DNA of 64,000 nt from Hyphomicrobiales bacterium (GCA_930633525.1 CAKNFP010000001.1:3409501-3473500); one strand, 5' to 3'. Positions 1-9,854 are shown, counted from the first letter of the stretch. The notes: generated from the sequence alone by a model not told the origin. Numbers and translations: made by a program.

Positions 1-866
1 ACCTTGACCTCGAAGCCCCAGGGCAAGCCTGTTTCCCAACCATGCTTCTTGAGATAGTTGGCTGTAGAGGCAAGCGCATCCGGCGTTGACGTCCAGATAT
101 CGCGGCGACCATCGCCCGTGAAATCCACGGCGTAGGACATGAAACTGGTCGGCATGAACTGTGTCTGGCCCATGGCCCCCGCCCAGGAACCGACCATTCC
201 GTCGCGATCGATATGGCCCTGCTCAAGGATAACCAGCGCCGTGACCAGCTCGCCGCGGAAAAAATCGCCGCGATAGTTGGCGTGCGCCAGCGTCGCCAGC
301 GAACGGATGACGTCGTTGGACCCCATATAAGATCCGAAGTTCGTTTCCATGCCCCATACGCCGGCGACCACGCGACGATCGACGCCATAGGTGGCTTCGA
401 CTTTGGTGAGCGTCGCGGCGGAATCCGTCACGGCGCGTCCGCCACGCTCCAGCCGCTGCTCGGACAAGGCGGAGGCGAGATACTCCCACACGGGCTTCAC
501 GAATTCGGACTGCTTCTTCGTGAGCGCGATCACCTTGGGATCGGGCGTCAGGCCCGAAAAGGCGCGATCAAAAGTACGCCGCGAAACGCCGCGTGCCTTC
601 GCGCTCTCCCAGACGTCGTTGGAGAAGGAACCGAAAGACGCGGATGGCACCGCAGTCGCCTCCTGCGTGGGCACGGTCGGTCGCGAAAGACGTGTCGTGG
701 TGGCGGGCGCGCTGGCGGCCGGACTGATGGATGAGGTCGTCAAATAGCTGTCCGAGGAACAGGATACCTGGGCGAGGCCGACGAGAACAACAACCGCGAC
801 ATGCAGGCTCGGCCAAGCAACGATGTGCCCCGCCAAACGTCGGTCCCGACCTGCACGAAACGCCAT
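1..866 (-). CDS. lytic murein transglycosylase, MltB/SLT_2 type (3' end outside window)
   Basis: Reading from ATG at 866 gives a continuous frame to the window edge, so the C-terminus is missing. The N-terminus has a hydrophobic segment ending in Val-Ser-Cys-Ser, suggesting an exported protein and possibly a lipoprotein, although the lipobox is imperfect. A Ser/Thr/Pro-rich linker follows. Then comes a recognisable MltB-like catalytic domain with WGMETNFG (the Glu is the expected catalytic acid), GAMGQTQFMPTSF and DFTGDGRRDIW. Family members cleave the MurNAc-GlcNAc bond of peptidoglycan in the periplasm to give 1,6-anhydro ends. A peptidoglycan-binding domain may follow beyond the window. 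The call is firm at family level; its exact substrate role is not. Confidence 0.85.
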   Translation of the reverse strand, partial: MAFRAGRDRRLAGHIVAWPSLHVAVVVLVGLAQVSCSSDSYLTTSSISPAASAPATTTRLSRPTVPTQEATAVPSASFGSFSNDVWESAKARGVSRRTFDRAFSGLTPDPKVIALTKKQSEFVKPVWEYLASALSEQRLERGGRAVTDSAATLTKVEATYGVDRRVVAGVWGMETNFGSYMGSNDVIRSLATLAHANYRGDFFRGELVTALVILEQGHIDRDGMVGSWAGAMGQTQFMPTSFMSYAVDFTGDGRRDIWTSTPDALASTANYLKKHGWETGLPWGFEVK

Positions 867-984
867 TACGATGCTCCAACTGGACAGTGAACTAACTCTT
901 GTTCCACTCACGTCCAGTGGTCGCCTGAGATCCTTTCAATTCCGTTGACATCGGACGATTTGTTGGCGATCCGGCGTCGCGCCG

Positions 985-2511
985 TCAGCGTTGAAGCCGC
1001 AGCCCCACAAGGAAGATATTCGCGGTGTAGTCAGAACTGGCCGACGTGCTGTTCAGCCGTTCGTGCGTAAAGCTCGCCCGGAAGGCAAGCGTGCGGGTCA
1101 TCTTCCAGTCGAGCCGTACGGAGCCGGTCATGCCGTGCTCCCGCAGATAGACATCCTGGTAATTGTTGTTGGAAAAGGCCAGCGCGCCAGTCACCGTGAG
1201 GTTGCGCCGCAGGGCATGCTCCACCTCCGCGCCGGCCTGGGTAACGATCACGCCGCTCGATCCGACGACAGATGTCTCCCCAATGGTGCTGCTCGCCCGC
1301 AGGCGCAGCTTGGTCAGGGGGGTCGCCGTCCAGACGAGCGAGGCCTCACCAATGGGGCCGTTGAGATCCGCCAACCGCGGATCGTCGTAGACACGGTGCT
1401 CGAGCCCGGCAGCGACCTCACCGGTAAGGGAACCCGAGATGTTGACGGCCGTGCCGACGCGCACGCCAATCCCGTTTGAGTTGCGTGCATAGCCAGAGCT
1501 GTCGAAGTGCTCATCATAGCGGCGCTTGTCGAGCCGTCCCTCGACGAACGGGGTCAGGAAGGCACTGAGTTCATATCCCGCCCGCAAACGCATCGCATAT
1601 TGCGTGTAGTTGCGATCATCCTGGCTCAGCGAGGTTCCATCGGCGAGTTTCGCATTGCCATAGGTGCTGCGATCCACGTCGCCATAGAGCCCAACCGTCA
1701 GGCGGTTGAAGGTGTGCACGAGCCCGAGCGTGCCCCCGAAGCTCGTCGTGATCGGCTGATTGATGACGCCGTTAGGTAGGTTGGGGTTGCCGGGCTGCTG
1801 CGTGGTGACCGAATAACGTCCTTCACTTTCGATCTGTGTCCCACGCAGCACGTCGATGCGCAGGTTGACGCGGCCCGCCCCGGCCGGCCTGTTGACATCG
1901 GTCATGCCGGGGAAAGCATCATAGGAGCCGCGCAACGTGCCGGTGAGCGAATGGCGCAGCCAGTCCGACTCGAGCTTGAGCTCCGCCATGGTGCGCAGCA
2001 TGGTGGAGCCCTTGCCCCCGTTGGCGATCCGCCGCGGGTTGCTGTCATAGCCCACGTCCGCCTCGATCGCCGGCAGCAACTTGAGGCCGCCAAGCATCAG
2101 GCCGAGCTGCTCATAGGGGTCTATCGCCTGCGGGCGCCGGCGTCGGGGTGTTGGCGTGGCTCCCCCGGCCGATGCGCTGAGATCCGCATAGACGCGCTCA
2201 TGGACCGTCGGATTGGTGAGCGTCGTTGGACGGCGCGTATTGGTGAAGCTCGACGCCTGCAAGGGGCCGGAGCCGAGATCGCGATTGTTCATCAACATGG
2301 GCGAAGGGTCGAGGAACGGAGCGATTTGTTCCGACGAGGGGGGAGCCAGAACGAGCGGGCCGGAGCTGCCGCGCAGAAGCTGGAAAGGCGGGTCGTTGGC
2401 GTCGATGCCCTGCGCCCATCCCGTGGCCGGAAGACCGGCGAGAGCAATGGCCATCGCGATCAGAGGCTGTGCGATCGTGGTCACTCGAAGAAATCGGAGC
2501 CAATCACACAC
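985..2511 (-). CDS. outer membrane beta-barrel protein, BBP2_2-like
   Basis: About 508 residues from a GTG at 2511. An ATG at 2601 and a GTG at 2484 are in the same frame, and no start has a convincing Shine-Dalgarno. I prefer 2511 because it gives a basic n-region (WLRFLR), a hydrophobic core and a TGWAQ cleavage region. A low-complexity Pro/Ser/Arg stretch follows. From about residue 160 alternating polar/hydrophobic strands begin with LLPAIEADVGYDSNPRR, typical of the putative beta-barrel porin 2 family. The chain ends in a Phe/Leu-rich strand (IFLVGLRLQR), as barrels do. Family members are outer-membrane proteins often seen with exopolysaccharide genes; none are visible here, so the substrate is unknown. 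Confidence 0.75.
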   Translation of the reverse strand: MCDWLRFLRVTTIAQPLIAMAIALAGLPATGWAQGIDANDPPFQLLRGSSGPLVLAPPSSEQIAPFLDPSPMLMNNRDLGSGPLQASSFTNTRRPTTLTNPTVHERVYADLSASAGGATPTPRRRRPQAIDPYEQLGLMLGGLKLLPAIEADVGYDSNPRRIANGGKGSTMLRTMAELKLESDWLRHSLTGTLRGSYDAFPGMTDVNRPAGAGRVNLRIDVLRGTQIESEGRYSVTTQQPGNPNLPNGVINQPITTSFGGTLGLVHTFNRLTVGLYGDVDRSTYGNAKLADGTSLSQDDRNYTQYAMRLRAGYELSAFLTPFVEGRLDKRRYDEHFDSSGYARNSNGIGVRVGTAVNISGSLTGEVAAGLEHRVYDDPRLADLNGPIGEASLVWTATPLTKLRLRASSTIGETSVVGSSGVIVTQAGAEVEHALRRNLTVTGALAFSNNNYQDVYLREHGMTGSVRLDWKMTRTLAFRASFTHERLNSTSASSDYTANIFLVGLRLQR

Positions 2512-2814
2512 CAAGATCAAGCGCTCGTCGCTGCATGAGACGGGACATGCGCGCGAGCCGACATAAGACGAAGACAACAAATGCCCGCGCCGCCTTCGCA
2601 TGGTTAACGAAGGCTAGATCGCTAGGGTTAACATTTGGTAAGCGGGCATGGGCGGCAGGGATGCAGATTGAGCCCGATCCATCTCAATATCCGCCGGCCA
2701 AAACCGTCATCATGGCCTAAGGCCCGGTCCGCTGAGAGCGGCGGGCCCGGCCATCTCCTTCCAGCAGAACGCGGAACAGCGTCGGGTCGCCCTGCCTATT
2801 CCACCTCGTCCATT

Positions 2815-3780
2815 CTACATCGGCACCTCGCCGATCCGACGCCGCATCGGAGCAGGAGCTTCATCGGTGAACACGCTCTTGGTGATCTCCGAGAGACCGC
2901 CCAAAGTGCCGAGCAGCCCGGCCGCTTCGATCGGCAGGACCATCACCTTCTGATTAGGCGCGGACGCGAGCGCTTTCAGCACGTCGATATATTTCTCCGC
3001 GACGAGAAAATTGGCGGCGGCCAGATCCCCGCGGCTGATCGCATCGCTGATCATTGTTGTGGCGCGCGCCTCCGCCTCCGCCTGGCGCTCGCGGCCCTCC
3101 GCTTCCCGGAACGCGGCGTCGCGCCGGCCCTCCGCAGCCAGCACCTGCGCCTGCTTCTGGCCCTCGGCGCGCAGGATCTCGGCCTGCCGCTGCCCCTCGG
3201 CCTCCAGGACCGCGGCCCGCTTCTCGCGCTCGGCCTTCATCTGCCGCGCCATGGCGTCGGCCAAATCTACGGGCGGCTCGATATCCTTGATCTCGACGCG
3301 CGTGACCTTGACACCCCAGGGCGCTGCGGCAGCGTCGATCACCCTGAGCAACCTCTCGTTGATCTGGTCGCGATGGGACAGGAGCCCGTCGAGGTCCAGT
3401 GAACCGACGACCGTGCGGATATTGGTCATCGTGAGGGTGAGGATCGCCTGCGAGAGGTTCGAGACTTCGTAGGAAGCACGGGCCGCATCCAGCACCTGAT
3501 AAAAGGCGACCCCGTCGACGGTGACGCCTGCATTGTCGCGCGTGATCCCTTCCTGGCTCGGAATATCCAGCACCTGCTCCATCATGTTCACGCGGTGACC
3601 GATGGATTCGGCATAGGGAATAATGAGGCCAAGACCAGGCCCCAGGGACCGTGAATAACGCCCGAAACGCACGACGGTGTAGTTGTAACCCTGCGGTACC
3701 GTCCTCACGCCCAGCACGATGGTGAGGATGAGCAAGGCAATCAAGGCAATGGCGAAAATATCGGAGCCGAGCAACGGCAT
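2815..3780 (-). CDS. SPFH/band-7 domain membrane protein (paraslipin/QmcA-like)
   Basis: 321 residues. One N-terminal membrane anchor at about 8-25 is followed by the conserved VPQGYNYTVVRFGRYSRSL entry into the SPFH domain. The middle has the family motifs DIPSQEGITRDNAGVTVDG and TNIRTVVGSLDLDGLLS. A long Ala/Glu/Gln/Arg-rich coiled coil lies at about 185-250. Such proteins form large membrane-associated oligomers that organise microdomains and influence membrane protease activity. They are usually paired with an NfeD-type partner gene, but none is adjacent here: the next gene downstream is a porin and the gene upstream is hemH. Family call firm; physiological role inferred. Confidence 0.9.
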   Translation of the reverse strand: MPLLGSDIFAIALIALLILTIVLGVRTVPQGYNYTVVRFGRYSRSLGPGLGLIIPYAESIGHRVNMMEQVLDIPSQEGITRDNAGVTVDGVAFYQVLDAARASYEVSNLSQAILTLTMTNIRTVVGSLDLDGLLSHRDQINERLLRVIDAAAAPWGVKVTRVEIKDIEPPVDLADAMARQMKAEREKRAAVLEAEGQRQAEILRAEGQKQAQVLAAEGRRDAAFREAEGRERQAEAEARATTMISDAISRGDLAAANFLVAEKYIDVLKALASAPNQKVMVLPIEAAGLLGTLGGLSEITKSVFTDEAPAPMRRRIGEVPM

Positions 3781-3982
3781 GGTGATCCCCCTTCGAGGCT
3801 ATCCCGATGGAGTGTCGACCAAACGTTTTCCGCGCACAAGCGATAATATGCACGCGGAAGTAGTCGTCGCCAGTCATGCTGAGCAAAGGGTTTCGGAGAG
3901 CGTCGTGTTTCCGCGACGACCAACGCCAGCCTATACCGACACTGATGACGCTCCGCGCGCAGGATATCTGAGCTAGCCCGCC

Positions 3983-5059
3983 TCAGCCGGCAGCAGGTGC
4001 GATCCAGCCCTGCAGCTCACGAATTGCGACCTGGCTGATGACCCTCATGCCCTCTGGCGAGTCGTTGAGACAGGGGATGGCCGCGAATTTTTCTCCCCCG
4101 TGGTGATGGAAGATCTCGCCGTTCTCGCCCGCGATTTCCTCGAGGGTCTCCAGGCAATCGACGGAGAAGCCCGGCATGACGACCGCGAGCCGCTTGACGC
4201 CGCGCTCGGCGAGCGCCTGGACCGTTGCATCCGTATAGGGTTGAAGCCACTCCGCGCGGCCGAAGCGCGACTGGAAACTCATCATGAACCTGTCGGCTGA
4301 AAGGCCCATGGCTTCCCGCATCAGCCGCCACGTCTTCACGCACTGGCAATGATAGGGGTCGCCCTTCATCATGTATTCTTTTGGAATGCCATGGAAAGAC
4401 GCGAGGATGACCTCCGGCTCGAAGTCCAACGCGGCGATATGCTGCCTGAGCCCGGCAACGGCCGCTTCGATATAGACCGGTTCGTCGTAATAAGGCGGCG
4501 CGACGCGAAGGCTGGGTTGCCAGCGCATCTGCATCAGGGCCTCGAAAGCCTTGTCGCAGGCGGTCGCCGTCGTCGCCGCCGCATATTGCGGGTAGAGCGG
4601 CACCAGCAGGATCCGGTCGCAGCCTTGCTCCTGAAGGGACGTCAGCGCGGCTTTCATCGAGGGATGCCCGTAGCGCATCCCCCATTCCACCACGACGCGA
4701 TCATCGAGCTGCGACAGTGTCGCCTGCAACTTCGCGGCCTGCGAGCGCGTGATCGTCTTGAGCGGGGACTCGTTCAGCGCCTTGTTCCAGATCGTCTCGT
4801 AGTCCTTGCCCTTGCGGCCCGGACGGGTCGTCAGGACGATGCCGTTCAGGATGAACCACCACAGAAGACGCGGCGTCTCGATGACGCGGCGATCCGAGAG
4901 GAACTCCTTGAGGTAACGGCGCATCGACCAATAGTCGGTCGCCTCCGGCGTACCGAGATTGGCGATAAGCACACCAATGCGACGCGGATTGATCGCCGGA
5001 TGATCCAGGGGGCGGGGAGATGCCGTGGCAACCGGTTTGTCCAAACGATCCTCCGTCAA
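3983..5059 (-). CDS. hemH: ferrochelatase
   Basis: 358 residues, the expected length. Inserts Fe2+ into protoporphyrin IX in the last step of protohaem synthesis. Visible family motifs are GVLIANLGTPEA (residues 29-40), LLVPLYPQYAAATT (151-164), SFHGIPKEY with the metal-binding His223, and GFSVDCLETLEEI near residue 300, which carries the conserved Glu. There is no transmembrane tail, so it is soluble or peripheral. It stands alone, with no other haem genes within reach. The 228-bp stretch upstream (5060-5287) must carry its promoter, but I see no distinctive operator there. Confidence 0.95.
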   Translation of the reverse strand: MTEDRLDKPVATASPRPLDHPAINPRRIGVLIANLGTPEATDYWSMRRYLKEFLSDRRVIETPRLLWWFILNGIVLTTRPGRKGKDYETIWNKALNESPLKTITRSQAAKLQATLSQLDDRVVVEWGMRYGHPSMKAALTSLQEQGCDRILLVPLYPQYAAATTATACDKAFEALMQMRWQPSLRVAPPYYDEPVYIEAAVAGLRQHIAALDFEPEVILASFHGIPKEYMMKGDPYHCQCVKTWRLMREAMGLSADRFMMSFQSRFGRAEWLQPYTDATVQALAERGVKRLAVVMPGFSVDCLETLEEIAGENGEIFHHHGGEKFAAIPCLNDSPEGMRVISQVAIRELQGWIAPAAG

Positions 5060-5287
5060 TCACGATAGCTTGTCCCGGAACCAAAGATTTGGTTGCACAG
5101 GCGCCCGCGCAACTAACTCGATCGCATCACGGACGTCAAAAAGCGTCGCCGATCGCAGCAGCACGCCCCGATGGCCCCTGATCACGTCGGACGAATGAGC
5201 AGGCTGGACAACTGGACAAACTGCCACAGCAACACCGTTATATCAGTTTCTCTTCTCAAAATTGCCCCGACGAGTGCGCGGCCGTCG

Positions 5288-5998
5288 CTAGAATACGATA
5301 CCCCGACGCTTGGCCACCGGATCTTCCTCTGACAGCATCAACGACGTACGGAGCTCATTGACGAAGGCCGATGGCGATGCGGCCGGGTTTGGTTTCCAGC
5401 GCACCGCACCAGAACCCAGCGCGGGATATTTGACCGGCGGTGGGCGCAGCGAGGCATGACTGGCGGGAACGTCGATAGCCAATAATTCCGAGAAATGAAG
5501 TGGGATCTCAGAGAGCCCACGCATAAGGTCGCTTGAGCTCTCCAACGAGAAGCCGGTCCCCTCCTCCATCTGACAGAAGTGATGGTTTCCGGCAAAGCCC
5601 CAGCCCTCCCCGGAATCGTCATCAAAATGGACCCCCCCGACATCGGCACCGAACGCGTCGGTGAGCGCTTGCGCCTTGGAGACTTGCAAACTCTCCCGCC
5701 CGAAGATGAAAAAGCGCCAGCCGTGGAAATCGGCGATCAATTTGGGCCCACCCCGAAGCGTCTTGAGGCTGAAGAAAATCGTCGATGCGTACTGGCGCGA
5801 GTTTATGCAGACGGCGATCCCCTTGCTGCAAAGCGCATTGATCAATCGGATAAGCAGCGAACCGTCCTGAAACGTGATCAGACCAAGCCGTGAATCGCCT
5901 TCCGACAACGGCGTGTGGATGCCGCATGCGATCCATGTGTGCTGCTTCGTCACGGTAAGATCGAAGTCGAATGAAACAAATCCAAGCTCACCCTGCAT
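5288..5998 (-). CDS. HAD-like hydrolase of unknown substrate
   Basis: I do not recognise a named family. All four HAD-superfamily signatures can be picked out: FDFDLTVTKQH close to the N-terminus (DxDxT, nucleophile and acid Asp), INSRQYA (motif II Ser), a Lys in the middle (VSKAQAL, motif III) and VHFDDDSG (motif IV acids). A phosphatase or phosphotransferase activity is therefore plausible but inferred. I chose ATG 5998 (236 residues) because GAGGTGGG precedes it; an ATG at 6034 is in frame but poorly placed. The gene looks less GC-rich than its neighbours and its promoter lies in an AT-rich patch, which suggests acquisition by transfer. The C-terminal third has no recognisable motif. Confidence 0.6.
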   Translation of the reverse strand: MQGELGFVSFDFDLTVTKQHTWIACGIHTPLSEGDSRLGLITFQDGSLLIRLINALCSKGIAVCINSRQYASTIFFSLKTLRGGPKLIADFHGWRFFIFGRESLQVSKAQALTDAFGADVGGVHFDDDSGEGWGFAGNHHFCQMEEGTGFSLESSSDLMRGLSEIPLHFSELLAIDVPASHASLRPPPVKYPALGSGAVRWKPNPAASPSAFVNELRTSLMLSEEDPVAKRRGIVF

Positions 5999-6191
5999 AA
6001 CCCACCTCGACGCGCACTCATGCAAAAATATCACGAATTCACATCAAATAAGAAACGCAGTTTTCGCCTATTCCATAAGTACATATGGCAATAATATCTA
6101 TATATTTCATGCAGTAGAATTTTATCTACATGCCTGTAAAATACATTTATCTGAAAAATTCTCCGAACACCCCAGAAACCACACCAAATGG
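5999..6191. other. AT-rich intergenic patch
   Basis: About 190 bases, visibly AT-rich (runs such as ATAATATCTATATATTTCAT), in a window that is otherwise GC-rich. It separates the 3' end of the indolepyruvate oxidoreductase gene from the start of the HAD-like gene and so holds that gene's promoter. No repeat, tRNA or integrase remnant is visible in it. Confidence 0.6.
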
Positions 6192-9100
6192 CTATTCCGC
6201 TGCCACGGCAAGCGGCGGGAACCCTTTACGGAACCGCTCCAGCAATTCCGCCTCCTCGCGCTTTGCCGCTTCGAGATGCCTCTGCTTGATATGCCCGAAG
6301 CCACGGATCTTCTCCGGGATGGATGCGAGCGCAACAGCAAGGGCGTGATTGCCGGCATCGAGCTTCTCCAGCAATTCGTCGAGCAGGGCCTCGTAGTCGG
6401 TGATGAGCTGGCGTTCCATGCGCCGCTCCGCTGTCCGGCCGAAGGGGTCGAAAGCCTTGCCCCGAAGACCCTTGCAGGCCGCGAGCAGCTTGAACAGCGG
6501 CAGCATCCACGGCCCGAAAGTGATCTTGCGCGGATGCCCATGGGCGTCCTTTGGCGCCAGGAGCGGTGGCGCGAGGTGGAATTCCAGCCGGATCTTGTCG
6601 CCGGAGAAGGTGGAGGCAAGCTGCCGGGCAAAATTGCCATCGCTATAGAGGCGCGCCACCTCATACTCGTCCTTGTAGGCCATGAGCTTGAAGAGATAGC
6701 GGGCGACCGCCTCCGTGAGGGCGGTGGAGGAGGAGACCTCCGCCTCCCGCACTCTCACTCGCTCGACGAATCGCCCGTAGCGCGCCGCATAGGCATTGCT
6801 CTGGTAGCCGATGAGAAAGACGATCCGCCGGTCGATGATCTCGTCCAGCGTGTGCGACAGATGGCGGACCGGCGTCGGCTCGTGGGCCTTGTCGACCAGC
6901 GCACCGACGAACTCCGGCTCGCAAACGGCCCGGCGGCCCCAGCGGAAGGCGGCCAGGTTCATCCCCACCGCCTCGCCGTTGAGCGTGATCGCCTTCTCCA
7001 CAGCCTCGGCCGACACCGGTATCTTGCCATGCTGATAGGCAAAGCCGAGCATGAACATGTTGGCGGCGATCGAATTGCCCAACACCGCGACCGCGATGGC
7101 ATTGGCGTCCACGAAATAGACCCCGCGCCCACCCGTCGCTTCGGCGATGGCGCGCTTGATGCGCTCGACCGGCAGGACATAGTCGGCGTTGCGGGTGAAA
7201 TCGCCGGGATGGACCTCGGCGGTGTTCACCATCAGCGCCGTCTCGTCCCTGGCAACGGCCGCCAGCACCTTCTTCGAGCCCGTCACGACGAGGTCGCAAC
7301 CGAGGACGAGGTCCGCCTCTCCGGCGAAGACGCGGATGGCGTGGATATCCTCCGGCGCCGCGGCGAGCCTGACATGGCTGTAGACCGCCCCACCCTTCTG
7401 GGCGAGACCCGCCATGTCGATCATCCCGCAGCCACGTCCCTCGAGATGCGCCGCCATGCCAAGCAGGGCACCGATGGTGACGACGCCGGAGCCACCGACA
7501 CCGGTGACGATGATGTTGTAAGGCTTATGCCCCAGCGCCGGGCGGATGGGCTCCGGCAGATGCGCCGCCCAGCCGTCGTCCAGATCGTCTCGCGCAAGGG
7601 CTGAGGCAGACTCCACCTTGCGGAGCGTCGCCCCATGCACCGACACGAAGGACGGGCAGAAGCCCTTCACGCAGGAGAAGTCCTTGTTGCAGGTGGACTG
7701 GTCGATCACCCGCTTGCGCCCGAACTCCGTCATCTGTGGCTGCACCGAGACGCAGTTCGAGGTGACGCTGCAGTCGCCGCAGCCCTCGCAGACAAGTTCG
7801 TTGATGATGACGCGCCGATCGGGATCCGGATAAGTGCCCTTCTTGCGGCGCCGGCGCTTCTCGGCGGCACAGGTTTGATCGTAGATCAGCACCGAGACCC
7901 CGGGCACCTCGGCCAATTCCCGCTGCACCGCGTCGAGATCGTCGCGATGGTGGCGGGTCATGCCGGCCGGCCAATGCATCGAGGGGGGATATTTGTCGGG
8001 CTCGTCCGAGACCAGGGCGATCCGGCTCACCCCTTCGGCCCGCACCTCCGCCGCGACCCTGTCGACGGTGAGATCGCCTTCCACATGCTGGCCGCCCGTC
8101 ATGGCGACGGCATCGTTGAAGAGGATCTTGTAGGTTACGTTGGTCTTCGTCGCGAGGGCGAAGCGCAGCGCCAGGATGCCCGAATGCTGGTAGGTGCCGT
8201 CGCCGAGATTCTGGAAGACGTGCTTGCGCTTCGAGAACGGCGCCTCGCCGACCCAGTTGGCGCCCTCACCGCCCATCTGGGTCACGCCGTCCGTGGAGCG
8301 GTCCATCCACTGCACCATGTAATGGCAGCCGATGCCGGCATAGGCGCGCATGCCCTCCGGCACGACGGTGGAGGAATTATGCGGGCAGCCCGAGCAGAAA
8401 TGCGGCGTGCGCGTACCGGCATCCGCCGTCTCGGCGAGAATGCGCTGGGCGTCGCGGATATGGGCGACGCGGGCGGCGAGCTCTTCGCTCGGGTGGTAAC
8501 GCAGCACGCGATCGCCGATCGCGATGGCGATATCGTTGGGATCAAGAGCGCCCTTCACCGGGAACAGCCATCGGCCTTCCTCGTCCTTCTTGCCGACGCA
8601 GGTGGGCTGGTTGGCGGAGCCATAAAGCTCCTCCCGCACCTGCACCTCGATGAGGGAGCGCTTCTCCTCGACGACGATGATGAGATCGAGCCCCCGGGCG
8701 AAGTCGATGAGTTCCTGCCGGCCAATCGGCCAGGGGCAGGCGATCTTGTAGAGGCGGATGCCGAGATCATTGGCGCGCACCTCGTCGATGCCGAGGTCGT
8801 CGAACGCCTGGCGCACGTCGAGATAGCTCTTGCCGACCGTAACGATACCGATCTTCGGATGACGCCCACCTGACGTGATGATGCGGTTGAGGCCATTGGC
8901 CCGGAGAAACGCCAGCGCCGCATCGCGCTTGAACTCATGCAGCCGCGCTTCCTGCTCCAGGATTTTGTCGAAGGGACGGATATTCAATCCGCCCGGCGGC
9001 ATCGCGAAGTCTTCGGGGATCACGATACCGAGCCGCTCCAGCGAGCCATCCACCACGGCGGTCGATTCCACCGTGTCCTTCACGCCCTTCAGCGCGACCC

Positions 9101-9767
9101 AGGTCCCCGCGAAACGGCTCATGGCGAAGCCGTAGAGCCCGTAATCGAGAATTTCCTGCACGCCGGCCGGATTGAGGATGGGGATCATGGTGTCGACGAA
9201 GAGGAACTCCGTCTGGTGCGCCACGGTCGAGCTCTCGGCCGTGTGGTCGTCACCCATCAGCGCGATCGCCCCGCCATTCCGTGACGTACCGGCCATATTG
9301 GCGTGGCGAAACACATCGCCGGAGCGGTCGACGCCCGGCCCTTTGCCATACCAGAGGGTGAACACGCCATCGAACTTGCCGTCGCCGCGCATCTCGGCCT
9401 GCTGGGTTCCCCAGCAGGCGGTGGCGGCGAGGTCCTCGTTGAGGCCAGGCTGGAAGACGACGTCGGCGGCCTTCAGCTGCCGTGCCGCGCGCGCGAATTG
9501 CTGATCGAGCCCGCCGAGGGGCGAGCCGCGATAGCCGGAAACGAAACCGGCCGTGTTCAGCCCCGCCCGCCGGTCGCGCTCCTTCTGCATCAGCATGAGG
9601 CGCACGATGGCCTGCGTCCCGGTGATGAACACGCGGTCCTTCGTCAGATCATATTTGTCGTCGAGATTGACATCGTTGAGGCGCGCGGCCGAGCCGTTCG
9701 CAGGATCACGGGCGTTCTCGCCCCCCCTCTGCGACCCGGTACCATGAGACATGAAATCATGCGTCAT
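6192..9767 (-). CDS. indolepyruvate ferredoxin oxidoreductase family protein (IorA-IorB-type fusion)
   Basis: 1191 residues, a single chain replacing separate alpha and beta subunits. The N-terminal half is the thiamine-diphosphate-dependent IorA-like part (FVSGYRGSPLGGLDQQ near 75; FCSGCPHNSST and GIGCHYMVQW in the middle). A ferredoxin-like cluster site, CEGCGDCSVTSNC, lies at about 657-668. The gamma/IorB-like domain starts near 755 with NIIVTGVGGSGVVTIGALLG. The tail resembles the extra C-terminal domain of proteobacterial fusions. Such enzymes oxidatively decarboxylate aryl 2-oxoacids to acyl-CoA, passing electrons to ferredoxin or another acceptor; the substrate here is inferred. A strong AGGAGGG precedes ATG 9767. 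It is transcribed alone, divergently from the DUF1007 gene. Confidence 0.9.
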   Translation of the reverse strand: MTHDFMSHGTGSQRGGENARDPANGSAARLNDVNLDDKYDLTKDRVFITGTQAIVRLMLMQKERDRRAGLNTAGFVSGYRGSPLGGLDQQFARAARQLKAADVVFQPGLNEDLAATACWGTQQAEMRGDGKFDGVFTLWYGKGPGVDRSGDVFRHANMAGTSRNGGAIALMGDDHTAESSTVAHQTEFLFVDTMIPILNPAGVQEILDYGLYGFAMSRFAGTWVALKGVKDTVESTAVVDGSLERLGIVIPEDFAMPPGGLNIRPFDKILEQEARLHEFKRDAALAFLRANGLNRIITSGGRHPKIGIVTVGKSYLDVRQAFDDLGIDEVRANDLGIRLYKIACPWPIGRQELIDFARGLDLIIVVEEKRSLIEVQVREELYGSANQPTCVGKKDEEGRWLFPVKGALDPNDIAIAIGDRVLRYHPSEELAARVAHIRDAQRILAETADAGTRTPHFCSGCPHNSSTVVPEGMRAYAGIGCHYMVQWMDRSTDGVTQMGGEGANWVGEAPFSKRKHVFQNLGDGTYQHSGILALRFALATKTNVTYKILFNDAVAMTGGQHVEGDLTVDRVAAEVRAEGVSRIALVSDEPDKYPPSMHWPAGMTRHHRDDLDAVQRELAEVPGVSVLIYDQTCAAEKRRRRKKGTYPDPDRRVIINELVCEGCGDCSVTSNCVSVQPQMTEFGRKRVIDQSTCNKDFSCVKGFCPSFVSVHGATLRKVESASALARDDLDDGWAAHLPEPIRPALGHKPYNIIVTGVGGSGVVTIGALLGMAAHLEGRGCGMIDMAGLAQKGGAVYSHVRLAAAPEDIHAIRVFAGEADLVLGCDLVVTGSKKVLAAVARDETALMVNTAEVHPGDFTRNADYVLPVERIKRAIAEATGGRGVYFVDANAIAVAVLGNSIAANMFMLGFAYQHGKIPVSAEAVEKAITLNGEAVGMNLAAFRWGRRAVCEPEFVGALVDKAHEPTPVRHLSHTLDEIIDRRIVFLIGYQSNAYAARYGRFVERVRVREAEVSSSTALTEAVARYLFKLMAYKDEYEVARLYSDGNFARQLASTFSGDKIRLEFHLAPPLLAPKDAHGHPRKITFGPWMLPLFKLLAACKGLRGKAFDPFGRTAERRMERQLITDYEALLDELLEKLDAGNHALAVALASIPEKIRGFGHIKQRHLEAAKREEAELLERFRKGFPPLAVAAE

Positions 9768-9831
9768 GTGGTCCCTCCTGCGTCTTCGCGAGACGCCGAC
9801 GGTGCCGGATTGGTTCCGATCTTGCGTCGGA

Positions 9832-9854
9832 TTACGTCAGTGACGCTGACATAA
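9832..9854. promoter_or_regulatory. candidate operator: 9-bp inverted repeat
   Basis: TTACGTCAG (9832-9840) and CTGACATAA (9846-9854) form an inverted repeat with one mismatch around a 5-base centre. It sits 65 bases upstream of the indolepyruvate oxidoreductase start, between two divergent genes. Shape and position suit a dimeric regulator; which one is unknown. Confidence 0.4.

Noticed and set aside
5874..7604. 576-codon plus-strand frame
   Set aside because: Antisense to the 3' part of the indolepyruvate oxidoreductase gene; no motifs, Arg/His-rich.
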